From Triparma columacea (lineage: Eukaryota; Sar; Bolidophyceae; Parmales; Triparmaceae): a stretch of DNA of 44,686 nt. Shown here in pieces: positions 22,101 through 31,799 of this stretch. Under the pieces are notes generated by a model. The model was not told the DNA's origin. It saw only the letters and a program-made list of their open reading frames with translations, and ran no database searches. The position numbers and the translations under genes were made by a program. The stretch is from the NCBI GenBank assembly GCA_030267965.1, contig BRYA01000623.1:1-44686 (forward strand), read 5' to 3'. Position 1 is the first letter of the stretch, and the number at the start of each line of letters is the position of its first letter.

Positions 22101-25100
22101 AGCGATGTTGTCAAAGTAGTACTGCGATGAGCGAAGTGAGTCGCCAAAGGGTCGTGTTAGTAGTAGTGCTAGCTTATGAATACAAACCTGTCATTTTTGT
22201 GACGCTCTTCATCTTTTCGTTCATTCCTCACCTTCGCAACCCACTTGAGCCTGGGAAAATTGTCGAGAAGGGATAGTGGATCGTATAACCCCCGCAGCTC
22301 AACCTCAAGGGTCAGTGACATTCCCCTCCAGAACACCACCGAGTCGCAGAAATAGTAGGCTGCAAGCAGTCCACACAAGTAGAAAAAGGCGACGATCTCG
22401 AGAGGAAGCCCATCGTTCTCTGTTGCGGCGGTTTCTAAGTATTGACCCACGTACTGCGATGAGCGAAACGAGACACGAAGAGGAGTGTAAGTAATTGTGC
22501 TGGCTTACAATGTGCCTGCATGTCGATCTCCCGACATTCTTTTACTTCTTTTGGATCATTCTCACCAGGCAGAAGCTACAGACGAAGAAAAGAGAAAAGA
22601 AGGAAATGTATCCTGCCGGGCCCATCAATTCTGTAAATGACATGTTGCTGTGAACGCGAATACTCGACGGAACCAACTTTGCTGCGGAGGGAATGTCCGG
22701 CAGAGGGGTGATCTCACATTCCTCCGCCTCGTCTTCTTGATGGAGAGACCGAGCCCCATTAATGCTCAACTGTGAAGAAACTAAATCGAGGCTCAACTTC
22801 TCCGCTTCTTTAGCGCTAACCATGCTGGCAAGGTGTTCGATGCTCAGTCGTCTTGCCTGGGACACACTTAATTTGGAGGGATCGGTTTCATTGTTGTTGT
22901 CTTCTTCGATTGTAGGTTGTATCTTTGCTTGCCCTAGTCCATCTGCATAAAGCTTGCGCCTGACTTGAAGCGCCTCAAAGGCACATAGTAGGAAGATAAA
23001 ACCTACTAGAAGGGAAAGGAAAAGCGAAGTAAGAGGGTTGACTTCATTTTTATTCGCACCCGTTTCACTGACGGGAACTTTGATGTACAGCTGCGAGTTG
23101 TAATGGTCCACCTCATTTACTTTCTCGAAGTAATTACTCCAGGAGTCTAAGGAACAGTTGCCCCCGTCAACAGGGGAAAGGTGTTCAGAAGTAAATGAAT
23201 TCGGGAGGCATGTGGCGTGATCAGAGCTGTAAGATCCCGATTGCGAATCCAACGGAGCTTTCTGGAGAATATCCTCAATAATTTTGTCAAAGCACTCGAG
23301 GGTGGATTCGTCTAACTGCGAAGATGCTATCGTGCGAAGTTTGCCTCCTTCGAGAATGTTGCCCAATTGTCCAAATTCGTGAGCGAAACCATGGGTAGGA
23401 TTCGTAACATCGACGAGGATTGAGCAAGCGTCAAGGAAGTCAACGAAGGGCTCTCTGCACATGAGTTTTTTGGACATGCAATCCGAACTGCATACAGGAT
23501 TGAACATCCAACCAATCTGATTCTGAATATGACAGTTGCAAGATTCTTTGGATCTAATGGCAGGCTCCTCCTCGACTGTGACAGCGGAAATTACAGCAGG
23601 GAGCAATTCGCAGATATCCGGGCACATATTGTGATTCACAACTAATTCTGAATATGTGGCCTCGCATCCGTCGTCCCTCGAAACCTTGAAAAGAGAAATG
23701 TGAGCTATGGGTTTTTGGGCAACGAACGTGTGGGAGAGCACTGACGCGCCGAGATACAAATGTAGATTCTCCTTCTTCTTCTGTTCAGAGGGATGGAGAG
23801 AAAGATCTACATACCAATCTGGAATTATACATCCATTGTTTCCGCCGCCGTCTATGGTTTCAGGGGTTGTTGTTGTATATGGATTGTATTGTATTTCCTG
23901 GTCGAAGTGCGGTGGACTGGGAAGAGTGAGGTAAGTGAAAGAGGGTTAGGGTTAGAGAGAATGAAGGGTTAGGAACAATTTCTGACTTTACTGTACTCAC
24001 TCCAAAGTTCGGCAAAAATTATCACGTTTCATTCCTGGGCTTCCTTGAGCCTCGGCGGGTTTGTAGTCGCGAGCAATGGGCTCCCCGTCGAATGCGACCG
24101 TGAAGGCTCTTTCGGATTGTTTCTCGTGAAAAATTAGTTGGACCGTGTACACTTTTCCGGGAGTCAGGTCAGGGAGAGCTATCGACATAGGATTATCTGT
24201 CTTTTCTTGCTCGACAGCGGAATAAAGTAATTCGGTGAGCTGGGCGACGGTACTATTCGGATCGACGGGCCTGGTTACGCCAGAATCAAAAACGTCAAAA
24301 TCTGCATTATTGCAACTCCAAAATTGCTATGTCAGATGACGGCGGAGTGAGAAAAAGTTGAGTGGGGGTGGTGAGGATGATGAGAGAAAGATTGTCGTGC
24401 TGCTGTGCACTCTCACCTTGTCTCTGGTATTGTTGAGCCTGTTGTCGACCGATGACACAGGGGTGAACGTCAGGTGATCGATAGTGATGTTAGCGTCGGT
24501 CGGGCTTGCGCCTAAATTATAAGCGTAAAGAAATTTCCCAACTGTGTCAAGCGGCGACAGTGGGTGGGTTTCGGGGATATTCACACGGCCCATCTTGGCC
24601 ATCGTCGTCGTCGATTCATTAACAATTCTGGCAGCAGAAGGAACAGAGGGTAGGGGGTTTTCGACAAGCAGCGAAATGACATTTTCCAGCAACACTTGAA
24701 TTGAAGGGATGTGTGCTCCCGAGCAGGACGATTGGCCCAGGTGAAATCGGGTGTTCGAAAAACTCCTCGCATTTACGTCAAGTTCAGAACGCATAAACGT
24801 GCTCGTGTCGTACCATTCGCAATCCCCGCTCAACATAGGGGCGGAGAGATACTCCCTGGGTTTCCCAGTGAGCTTCAGAGTGTATTTAGTTGTGTTGAAT
24901 TTAGTTGTGTTCGACATGAAGCCACTTGCTTCGTCGTCCAAAGTGTTTTTCAAAGAACTGTTGCAAATGGCAAAGAATGCGCCGGTGCCGACGAGCATCA
25001 ATAAAGGGATCAGCTTTCGAAGAACAGTTGGGTTCATTTGTTCGTGAATAATGCTGATCTTGAAGGTAACCACGCAATACATAAAGTAGAGTGAAGTGAC

Positions 25101-25751
25101 AAAGTACGGCACATGGAACGAATAGCAATATGGCTGAGGAACAGCACCGTCTTGGCATGATTTAGGTTTCAGTCCGAGAGAAACGAGCTGTGCCGGCTGG
25201 AGGTGCAGAAATGTAACAAATATAACGGTCAAGAAGAGACAAAATAGCCCTCGAACAACCCTGCCCCTGTGAGTGTAGATCGAGTGGGGCAGGGGCTTGT
25301 CCTCTTCATCGTCCCCGGAAACGTCTACTTCTGCGTCTGCAGGGGGGTTCAACTTCAGTGCGTCTTCATCTTCCAGGGTTACATCCGCCATTTCGTCACC
25401 ACTGCTGGCCCCAGCCTCAGGTGCTTGAGGGGGAGTTCCCAGGGGGGGTTCTACTTCTGCGTCTGCAGGGGGGTTCAACTTCAGTGCGTCTTCATCTTCC
25501 AGGGTTGCATCCGCCATTTCGTCACCACTGCTGGCCTCAGCCTCAGGTGCTTGAGGGGGAGTTCCCGGGGGGGGCACAGCTTCTTCTTCCATCTGCGAGC
25601 TAGACTTGCCTTCTGTGGGCGGGCTCTTTGATACTTCTCCGCTTTGTGACATCGCGACTTCCTCTGCTTGGGGCTGTTGCAGTGTGGTGGTAGTTGTTGT
25701 GTCGGGATCAGGGGGGGGGGGGGCTGGGTTTTTGGTCCCGTTTTGCTTCAT
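19137..25751 (-). CDS. Giant multi-pass protein with malectin-like, START-like and leucine-rich-repeat regions
   Basis: Exons 25751-24417, 24326-24001, 23916-22566, 22453-22232 and 22121-19137 join in phase for 2072 residues. Order: a Pro/Glu-rich start with a 42-residue tandem repeat; three membrane helices (about 165-270); an extracytoplasmic part with several N-x-S/T sites; a malectin-like segment (LTPGKVYTVQLIFHE, about 500-550); then about five to six further helices between residues 780 and 1200. Residues about 1275-1450 resemble a START lipid-transfer domain (LPKFVARRDIVCDTIFVAQG, VGTNPGGMVPPWYTN). One helix near 1520 (HVLGLFCMGVGLWFGLMLNL) is followed by leucine-rich repeats (LKELRLKDNSFNSFPKWL; LQLLDLSYNNITVLP) and a Cys-rich end. 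If topology is simple, START faces the cytosol and LRRs face outside. A receptor-like role is inference; no kinase domain is present. Confidence 0.82.
25324..25575 (-). repeat. 126-bp tandem repeat encoding a 42-residue duplication
   Basis: Two head-to-tail copies, 25324-25449 and 25450-25575, lie in the first exon of the giant START/LRR gene. Each encodes an acidic, Pro-rich unit containing GTPPQAPEA, SSGDEMAD and LEDEDALKLNPPADAEV. The copies differ at only a few bases and keep the reading frame. Confidence 0.93.
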
Positions 25752-26075
25752 GTCTTCTTTTGCGAGATGTATTGCTGTGATACCGCAGCAAAATGAGTGT
25801 GAAAGCAGATGTTACTCGGAAGCGGCGACAGGGCTAAAGGAGGGGGCCAGGCCAAGGAACTCTCCTTCTTTTTTCCGAGCCTGTTGTTGTGCTGCTGGAT
25901 TCTGGATTCTGGATCCTGGAAGGATTTTTGGATTTTTCAGATTTGTTTTGTATTTAGGGATATACGTTTTGTGTAGGGATATACCAATTTGACGAGAACA
26001 ATTCCGAAACATAGTGGGAAAATTTGAAGTAACAAATGGTGGTTTTGATTTATGCAACAACAACACAGTTCATGT
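25752..26075. other. Intergenic region, no gene seen
   Basis: This stretch separates the 3' end of the D-lactate dehydrogenase gene (-) from the 5' end of the giant START/LRR gene (-) and should contain the promoter of the latter. It holds a short internal repeat (GGATATAC near 25958 and 25977) and AT-rich sequence. No open frame with a recognisable product. Confidence 0.5.
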
Positions 26076-27875
26076 TCATTCACATGAATGATCTTTAGTT
26101 ACTTTTTCAGTTTGAACTAGTATTTTGCCTGGGTTCATAATGTTGGATGGGTCGAGGGCTTTTTTAATTGTCTTCATCACCTGTACCGCCCCCGCCCCGT
26201 ACTGCTTCTCAAGATACCCCATTTTCCCCGTCCCTACCCCATGTTCTCCAGTGCACGTTCCGCCCATCTCAATCGCCCTCTCGACGAGCCTTTTGTTGAC
26301 TGCGCTGACCTTTTCAACATATTCAGAGGGGTCGTCCGGGAGGAGAGGCAGGATGCAGTGAAAATTGCCGTCTCCGGCATGCCCAAAGCATGGCCCGACG
26401 ACACCCGAGGCCTCCACGTCCTTCACGGTCTCGGACATCAGGGAGGATAACTTGGAGATGGGGACGCACACGTCTGTCACGAGGCCCTTTGAGTCTGGCC
26501 GGAGGGAGCAGGAAGCGTAGTAAGTGGAGTGGCGGGCAGCCCAAAGGGACTGCGGGGAGGGTTGAGGGGGGGAGCAGGGGTGATTAGCAATACGTGTTGT
26601 AGGGGGGGGGGGATACAGTAGCGTCCCACCTTTATCGAGGCTGGTTCGGTGGAGAAGGAGGGGGTGGTTGGGGAAAAGGATGAGAGGATGTCCTTGACGA
26701 GAGACTCTTGGGACTGCAGGCCTTCCTCAGTGGGGTCAGAAAGCTCAATGAAAAGGTGGGGCTGATCCGGGAGGTTGGTCTGGGACTTGTTGTATTGGTT
26801 GAAGGCTCGGATTGACGAGGAGTCGAGGACCTCGATCTTCACGCAAGAGACGGAGTGGTGGATGACCGAGAGGACAGCCTCGCACGCCGAGGGGAGGTCA
26901 GGGAAGGGGCAAACGCCTGCGCTGACGTGGGAGGGAAGAGGTTGAAGGCGAAGGGTTGCGGAGGTTATCACCCCAAGGGTGCCCTCAGAGCCAATATAAA
27001 GGTCCTTGAGGGAGTAGCCCGCAGAGTTCTTGAATGCTCCTGATCCGACCTTTATGAGCTCCCCCTGAGGTGTGACAACGCTGAGGGCCAGAACGTTGGT
27101 CCTCATCACGCCATACCTCACGGCCGATGTTCCGGAGCAATTTGTTGCACACATCCCTCCTATGGTGGCGTCTGCCCCTGTGGGTTTTGGAGAAAACTGT
27201 TAGTGTAAAATGCCACGTCGGTCACCCTCGATAACGTCCCGCGTACCTGGGTCGACTGGAAAAAAGAGGCCTTCCCGGCCGAGGGACTCGTTGAGAGCCA
27301 GCCTGTGAACACCGGGCTGAACGGTGCAAGTGAGATCCTCGGGGTTCACTGAAAGGATAGAGTCCATCTTCTCGAGAGATAAAGTCACCCCGCTGGGAGA
27401 AGACAGAATGTGACCCTCGAGGCTGGTCCCAGCGCCAAAGGGGACTATCGAGATGCTGTGGTTTCTACATAGCGCAACAATCGACTTGACCTGTGAGTTT
27501 TGGAGTGAACCGTTAGTATAAAATGCCACGTCGGTCGCCCTCGATAACGTCCCGCGTACATCTCTACTCATCAATCTTTCACATTCTCACCTCCTCCTCT
27601 GTCTCTGGCATCAACACTGCAGCAGGTGGGGAGGAAGGATGGAATGATTCGTCCTTGCCGTGACGGTCAAGGATATAAGAATTAGTTGAAATTCGTTCGG
27701 GGGTAAGTATAGAGTTGAGCGACGAAAGAAAGTCGCTAGGCAAAGAAGGTGAGGTTGGGGGTGTGGTGCAAAAAGGCATTTTAGCCTGAGTGACTGATTC
27801 TATCGGTGTGGTAACTCGTAATGCATTCGAATAAATGAGCCTTCGACTCAATTTTTGGCGGAGTATTTGGAGCAT
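26076..27875 (-). CDS. DLD: D-lactate dehydrogenase (cytochrome), mitochondrial, FAD-linked
   Basis: Exons 27875-27591, 27490-27247, 27177-26630 and 26549-26076 join in phase for 516 residues. It oxidises D-lactate to pyruvate and passes electrons to cytochrome c. The first 20 residues (MLQILRQKLSRRLIYSNALR) are basic and amphipathic, as in mitochondrial presequences. The PCMH FAD-binding domain shows VPFGAGTSLEGHI and, across intron 2, GADATIGGMCATNCSGT. The FAD-oxidase C-terminal domain shows CFGHAGDGNFHCIL (metal-binding His pair), GEHGVGTGKMGYL and DPSNIMNPGKIL. A 2-hydroxyglutarate dehydrogenase is a related alternative, but the overall pattern is closer to DLD. Introns 1 and 2 contain near-identical 69-nt sequences. 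Confidence 0.93.
27178..27246 (-). repeat. 69-nt intron copy A (whole DLD intron 2)
   Basis: On the minus strand this intron runs from GTACGCGGGACGTTATCGAG to CACAG and contains CACTAAC as a likely branch site. It is the complete intron between DLD exons 2 and 3. It matches copy B at 63 of 69 positions with no gap, counted by hand. Confidence 0.95.
27491..27559 (-). repeat. 69-nt intron copy B (3' part of DLD intron 1)
   Basis: The last 69 nt of the 100-nt intron 27590-27491 repeat copy A from GTACGCGGG to the acceptor AG, with TACTAAC at the branch-site position. The donor actually used is the GTGAGA at 27590, because reading on to the inner GTACGC would meet an in-frame TGA. So a full intron-like unit seems to be nested in, or to have replaced part of, this intron. 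Confidence 0.95.
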
Positions 27876-28440
27876 GGAGTGAGTTCTTGTCCTTGCCCTA
27901 TAATATTTTATGCCACTTTGTTATTTCTTTACTTGAATTTCACCAACAAGCGTCAAAAGATTATCTGCTCAATTTTTAATACAATCAACATTAAGGTGAG
28001 CGCATTTTGGTTCATATAATCGTAAGGGAAGGGAAATTTGAAAGTACTCAGTCAATACCGTCCACAACGAGTGGCACATTCCATCCACACACGCGTATTT
28101 TGGTGTTGAGTCGGTTATTATGCTGATACTGCTGTTTTAAGCTTGCTTTATCAACCCCATTGATTCAAACATGACACAATTCTTGACTGTTCAGCTCTAA
28201 CAAGACCGTGTTCCCCCGCGGAGGGGGATCAACTTTGTTTGGCACCTCGCGATAAAGCTGCCCTTCTGGGGTTGGTGGAAGGAGGTTCGGGAAGATAGCA
28301 TGAAATATGAGATATGAGGGGTCGATCACGCCAAAAGCGCCAAAGGGAGAAAAGCTGAGGCCTTCCCGTTCATTATTGTCGTTCTAACTCTTCCTTTTTT
28401 TTTGCTGCCCACCCCCCCACACACCGCATCTCATCTCAGT
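27876..28440. other. Divergent intergenic region
   Basis: It lies between D-lactate dehydrogenase (-) and the histidine phosphatase (+), and should contain both promoters. A small inverted repeat, CCCCCGCGGAGGGGG, sits near 28214. I see no tRNA and no convincing exon. Confidence 0.5.
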
Positions 28441-29148
28441 ATGAGAATCCTTCTCCCGATCCGGGCCCTCTCGGTTATGAGAATGGCCCAGTATGGGACA
28501 ACAACAAGGCTGTTCTCAAGGAAGCCTGGTGAACGACCTCCTCTGATCCCCCCAAAACTGAAAAATAGATTCTACGCAATGAGGCACGGGAACTCAGAGG
28601 CTAATCAAGAGGGACTCATCAGCAGCAACCCCGACGTCGCGACCCACAAGCACGGCCTATCGAGCCTCGGAGTAGAGCAGGTTGTTGAGAGTGTTGAGAG
28701 GTTCATAGGGAGGGAGGGGGCTGATGTAAGGACTGTAAAAGTTTTTTGCAGCGACTTTAAGAGGGCCGCCATGACGGCGGACATGCTTGCCGCGGGGGCT
28801 CGGACGGTTGCGAGAAGAGACATTAGGATCAGGGAGAGGTGGTTTGGGGAGCTCGACAATGGGCCGGATGATAAGTACAATGACGTCTGGGAGAGAGATG
28901 AGACTGACGCAGATCAAGAGTGGAAGGACGTAGAGAGCGTTAACAAAGTCAGGGAAAGGGCCAGCGAGCTTGTCAGGGAGATTGAGACTGAAACAAGGGA
29001 GGGGGAGGAGGCGGACGTGGTTCTAGTCGCCCACGGCGACGTGCTGCAGATCCTCATGACAGCATTTGACGGGGTCAGGGGGGAAGATCACAGGGGACTC
29101 AAGCACCTAGAGACGGCGGAGATCAGGGAACTGGGGGGGGGCAATTAG
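28441..29148 (+). CDS. Histidine phosphatase superfamily (phosphoglycerate-mutase-like) protein
   Basis: One exon of 235 codons from ATG 28441; the open frame extends upstream only through non-ATG codons. The RHG catalytic motif is in FYAMRHGNSEAN (about residues 44-55), and the second histidine is in VVLVAHGDVLQIL near the C-terminus. In between, FCSDFKRAAMTADML carries the usual conserved Ser and Arg, and RERWFGELDN the acid region. The family transfers or hydrolyses phosphate through a phosphohistidine; true phosphoglycerate mutase is less likely than a phosphatase of unknown substrate. The first 40 residues are basic, with several Met, and may be an organelle-targeting sequence. No intron is needed. 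Confidence 0.85.
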   Translation: MRILLPIRALSVMRMAQYGTTTRLFSRKPGERPPLIPPKLKNRFYAMRHGNSEANQEGLISSNPDVATHKHGLSSLGVEQVVESVERFIGREGADVRTVKVFCSDFKRAAMTADMLAAGARTVARRDIRIRERWFGELDNGPDDKYNDVWERDETDADQEWKDVESVNKVRERASELVREIETETREGEEADVVLVAHGDVLQILMTAFDGVRGEDHRGLKHLETAEIRELGGGN

Positions 29149-29818
29149 GTGGAGAAAATTAGATTAACATTATTTATGGTTGTATAGAATATCTGCGGGG
29201 TGCTCGGGGGTGATTTTACGCATTAAATGGAGGTTCTCGTCCCTTGTATCTGTTAGTATCAGTGCTCAATCTGTTTAAAATTGCCAAAAATGTTGAGAAA
29301 ATAATTAGCAACCTTAAAAGCTCGTAAATCCTAGATTGGTATACTCAAAAATAATCTGTATCATCGTTTTGAGTAAAAAATATAGCACGATATCACAAAT
29401 ACAAAATAGAAAATTGGAAATTTTTTAATTAAATTTGTATTTATGAGTATTTCATAATACGATTATAATATTAATATTTGATCAAAAATTCATCCAAAGA
29501 CATATTATGATCTCATGAACAAATTGGACTCCAAGACAAAATTTCAAAAATATTTTATCATGACATAATTTATTTTGGATACATGCAAGCTTATTCAATC
29601 ATATCAAAAGTATAATAAGGTTCCAGATTATGAATTCAAATAATTCTATGGGGGCCCCAAATTTCCGTTTTTCTAAACTGTAATATTTGACGTCTACGTA
29701 CGTACAAGCAGTTCCTTATTATAATACTAAATCTTTTACGCCCCCACTGTGCTTCTCGGCACCTAGCCATCCCCACGCTGATACCTCCCGTTGGGGTTGC
29801 ACACCTCCTGTCACTTCC
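29149..29818. other. AT-rich intergenic island
   Basis: Between the histidine phosphatase and the convergent membrane-protein gene lies a sharply AT-rich block. My hand count over 29281-29640 is 86 G+C in 360 bases, about 24 percent. Coding neighbours are near half G+C. A GTACGTACGTAC run occurs at about 29695-29705. No exon, tRNA or repeat family is evident. Confidence 0.7.
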
Positions 29819-30908
29819 CTACACTCCATCAGTAAACTTCATGATCGAGAAGATGAAACTTAGGAGTAGGAACCCCTCCAGTCCGTACTTCCCGTCCCAA
29901 AATGGCATGTCGAGTATCCAGCTAATGACGCAGACAATGGCGTAGAAAAACACCAGAACACAAAGCACCCCAATGTAGTTTGTCAAGACCTCCTTCAGCG
30001 GAAGGGTCGTGTCGAAGAAATCGTAAAGATACTGAGGACCAGCCTCGGGCTTGATGCGGGAGGCCCTCGCCCACGAGAAGAAGACGTAGACGCAGCCGAA
30101 CAACGGAGCAAGTCCGAGGTGGGAGATCTCAATGTCAGTAGAGGCGAAGAACATCTCGCAAGCGCACATTGCGATGTTTGCGTTGTGCATGATCAATGTC
30201 CGAGGTCGTTTCATGCCCTCGGTTGAAGCCCCCTCCTTCTCCAGGAGTCCTCTCCAGATGATAAACGTGCAGATGATCGTAACCAAGAAAGCGTTTGGCA
30301 TGGCGATTTCCCACATGACAACGCTTATGGGGTGACCATTGGGGAGGACGAGGGTGGACGCGAAGTAAACACCTATCAAGCACCAGGACCAGTGTGTGAA
30401 CCAGCAGAGCTGCCTGATTCCAGTCATGTCGAGCTTCACGGACATCAGCTTTGAGTTCTGGACAGTATGGTGGTGTTGGTGAAGGTGAGAATGGTGAAAT
30501 GACCCGAACTGGAGTATAACTTGGACTCACCTTCTTGTAAATGACAGGTGGCTCTTCATCTTTCTCCTTGGCGATCTCAAGAATCTCAATGATGCAAATA
30601 AAAGTCATGAAGCAGCCCCTCATCACCGTCAAAAATAATGGCACATCCTCCCCCCCACTGCCTTCAAGTCCCAGTTCTCGAAGAGAGTACAGACAGGTCA
30701 CAATGACCCCCAATATCACCAAGACGAGCTCTAAGGGGGGTCTTCCATTGACACTTGTGGGGTCACTTTTCGCTTTCCCCCCCGGAAAGTTCTTCTTCTT
30801 CTTCTTCTTGGTGGTACTGCTACTGGCCGCAGTAGAGCGGCTCCTGGACCGCCCTTTCCCTAACACTGGCTTAGACCTACTTCGTGTACTCCTCCGCGTG
30901 TTGACCAT
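29819..30908 (-). CDS. Multi-pass membrane protein, FAR-17a/AIG1- or rolling-stone-like
   Basis: Exons 30908-30531 and 30457-29819 join in phase for 338 residues. The first 50 residues are strongly basic (RSTRSRSK, KKKKKK), then come about six to seven hydrophobic helices, starting with LELVLVILGVIVTCLYSL. Within them FTHWSWCLIGVYF, VMWEIAMPNAFLVTIICTFIIW and LIMHNANIAMCACEMFF recall the pattern in AIG1/FAR-17a integral-membrane hydrolases (conserved Thr and His in helices) and in rolling-stone-like proteins. The assignment is by eye and tentative; a fatty-acid-ester hydrolase activity should not be assumed. The gene diverges from VPS25 across 78 bp. Confidence 0.7.
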
Positions 30909-30986
30909 GGATAATTAATTAAATTTATTGGATTGGTCCAGAATGGGTAAAGCAAAACTAGCAAATTTCAGCAAATCTTTTCCATC

Positions 30987-31739
30987 ATGCCCTTCACCGT
31001 ACGTAACTCTTGTGTCAATTCCACCCTATAAGCCATCATTTCCATTGGCACCCCCCTAACTTACCCTCTCACTCTCCCTTATCTCAATTATCTCTGGCAG
31101 TACCCGGAGTATTATCAATTTCCACCCTTCTTCACCCTGCAGCCAAACGTTAATGTGCTACAAAAACAACTAGGCCTCTGGAGGAACCTTATTATACGAT
31201 ATCACTCCGTAAATAAGATCAAACAGCTGCTTGTATATGATTGTGAGCTCTGGAGGAACGAGGATATAGACAGGGGGTTGGACAGAGATGAGATAAAGAG
31301 GGTGGTGGACGATTTTGTGAAGAGTGGACACGGGGAGTGGGAAGATACTGCGCATACTCGCATCAAAGTTCTTTGGAAGAAGCCAGGTGAGAGCTCACAA
31401 GGCCCCCCCCCGAGCCCCTCAGTTTGAGAAACTTTTCTAAACCTCCCCCCTNNNNNNNNNNNNNNNNNNNNNNNNNNNNNNNNCCCCCCCCCCCCTCCCC
31501 CCCTCACCCCCACAGAGGAGCTCGCTTCCGACCTCTACCTCTGGGCTGAGCGCAATGGTTTCATCGGTCAAGTGTGTACCCTGTACGAGCTCTCTGCTGG
31601 TGAGGACGCTGAGGGGGCATCCTTTGAGGGTGCAGACGACGAGCTCATAAGAAGGGCTTTAAAAATCCTCGAGGATCAGGGTCAGTGCACGATATTCAAG
31701 GGTGATACGAGTGAGGAGGACGGGGTTAAGTTCTTTTGA
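30987..31739 (+). CDS. VPS25: ESCRT-II subunit Vps25
   Basis: Exons 30987-30998, 31101-31386 and 31516-31739 join in phase for 173 residues, close to the usual 176-200. The first coding exon is only 12 nt (MPFT) and ends at GTACGT. Exon 2 starts with YPEYYQFPPFFTLQPN, the hallmark Vps25 N-terminus that contacts Vps22 and Vps36 (human: FPPFFTLQPNVDTRQKQL). Two winged-helix domains follow; the C-terminal half contacts ESCRT-III Vps20. It functions in sorting ubiquitinated cargo into multivesicular endosomes. Intron 2 contains a 32-base assembly gap, but both splice sites are present. It converges on the sulfotransferase gene with 60 bp between stops. Confidence 0.92.
31452..31483. other. Assembly gap of 32 N in VPS25 intron 2
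   Basis: The unknown bases are flanked by C runs on both sides, so the gap probably marks a long C homopolymer that could not be resolved. No coding sequence is affected. Confidence 0.98.
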
Positions 31740-31799
31740 CTTCTCAAAGTGAACGGAACTATGCCTCTCTATTATTACGCGCGTTCTCTTGCATTCACC

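Noticed and set aside
23940..23956. GGGTTAGGGTTAG, resembling a telomere repeat
   Set aside because: Only two units, lying inside an intron of the START/LRR gene with genes on both sides; not a telomere.
27876..28440. Possible tRNA or small RNA in the larger intergenic regions
   Set aside because: I looked for cloverleaf-like arms and GTTCRA loops and found no complete set; the small CCCCCGCGGAGGGGG hairpin alone does not support an RNA gene.
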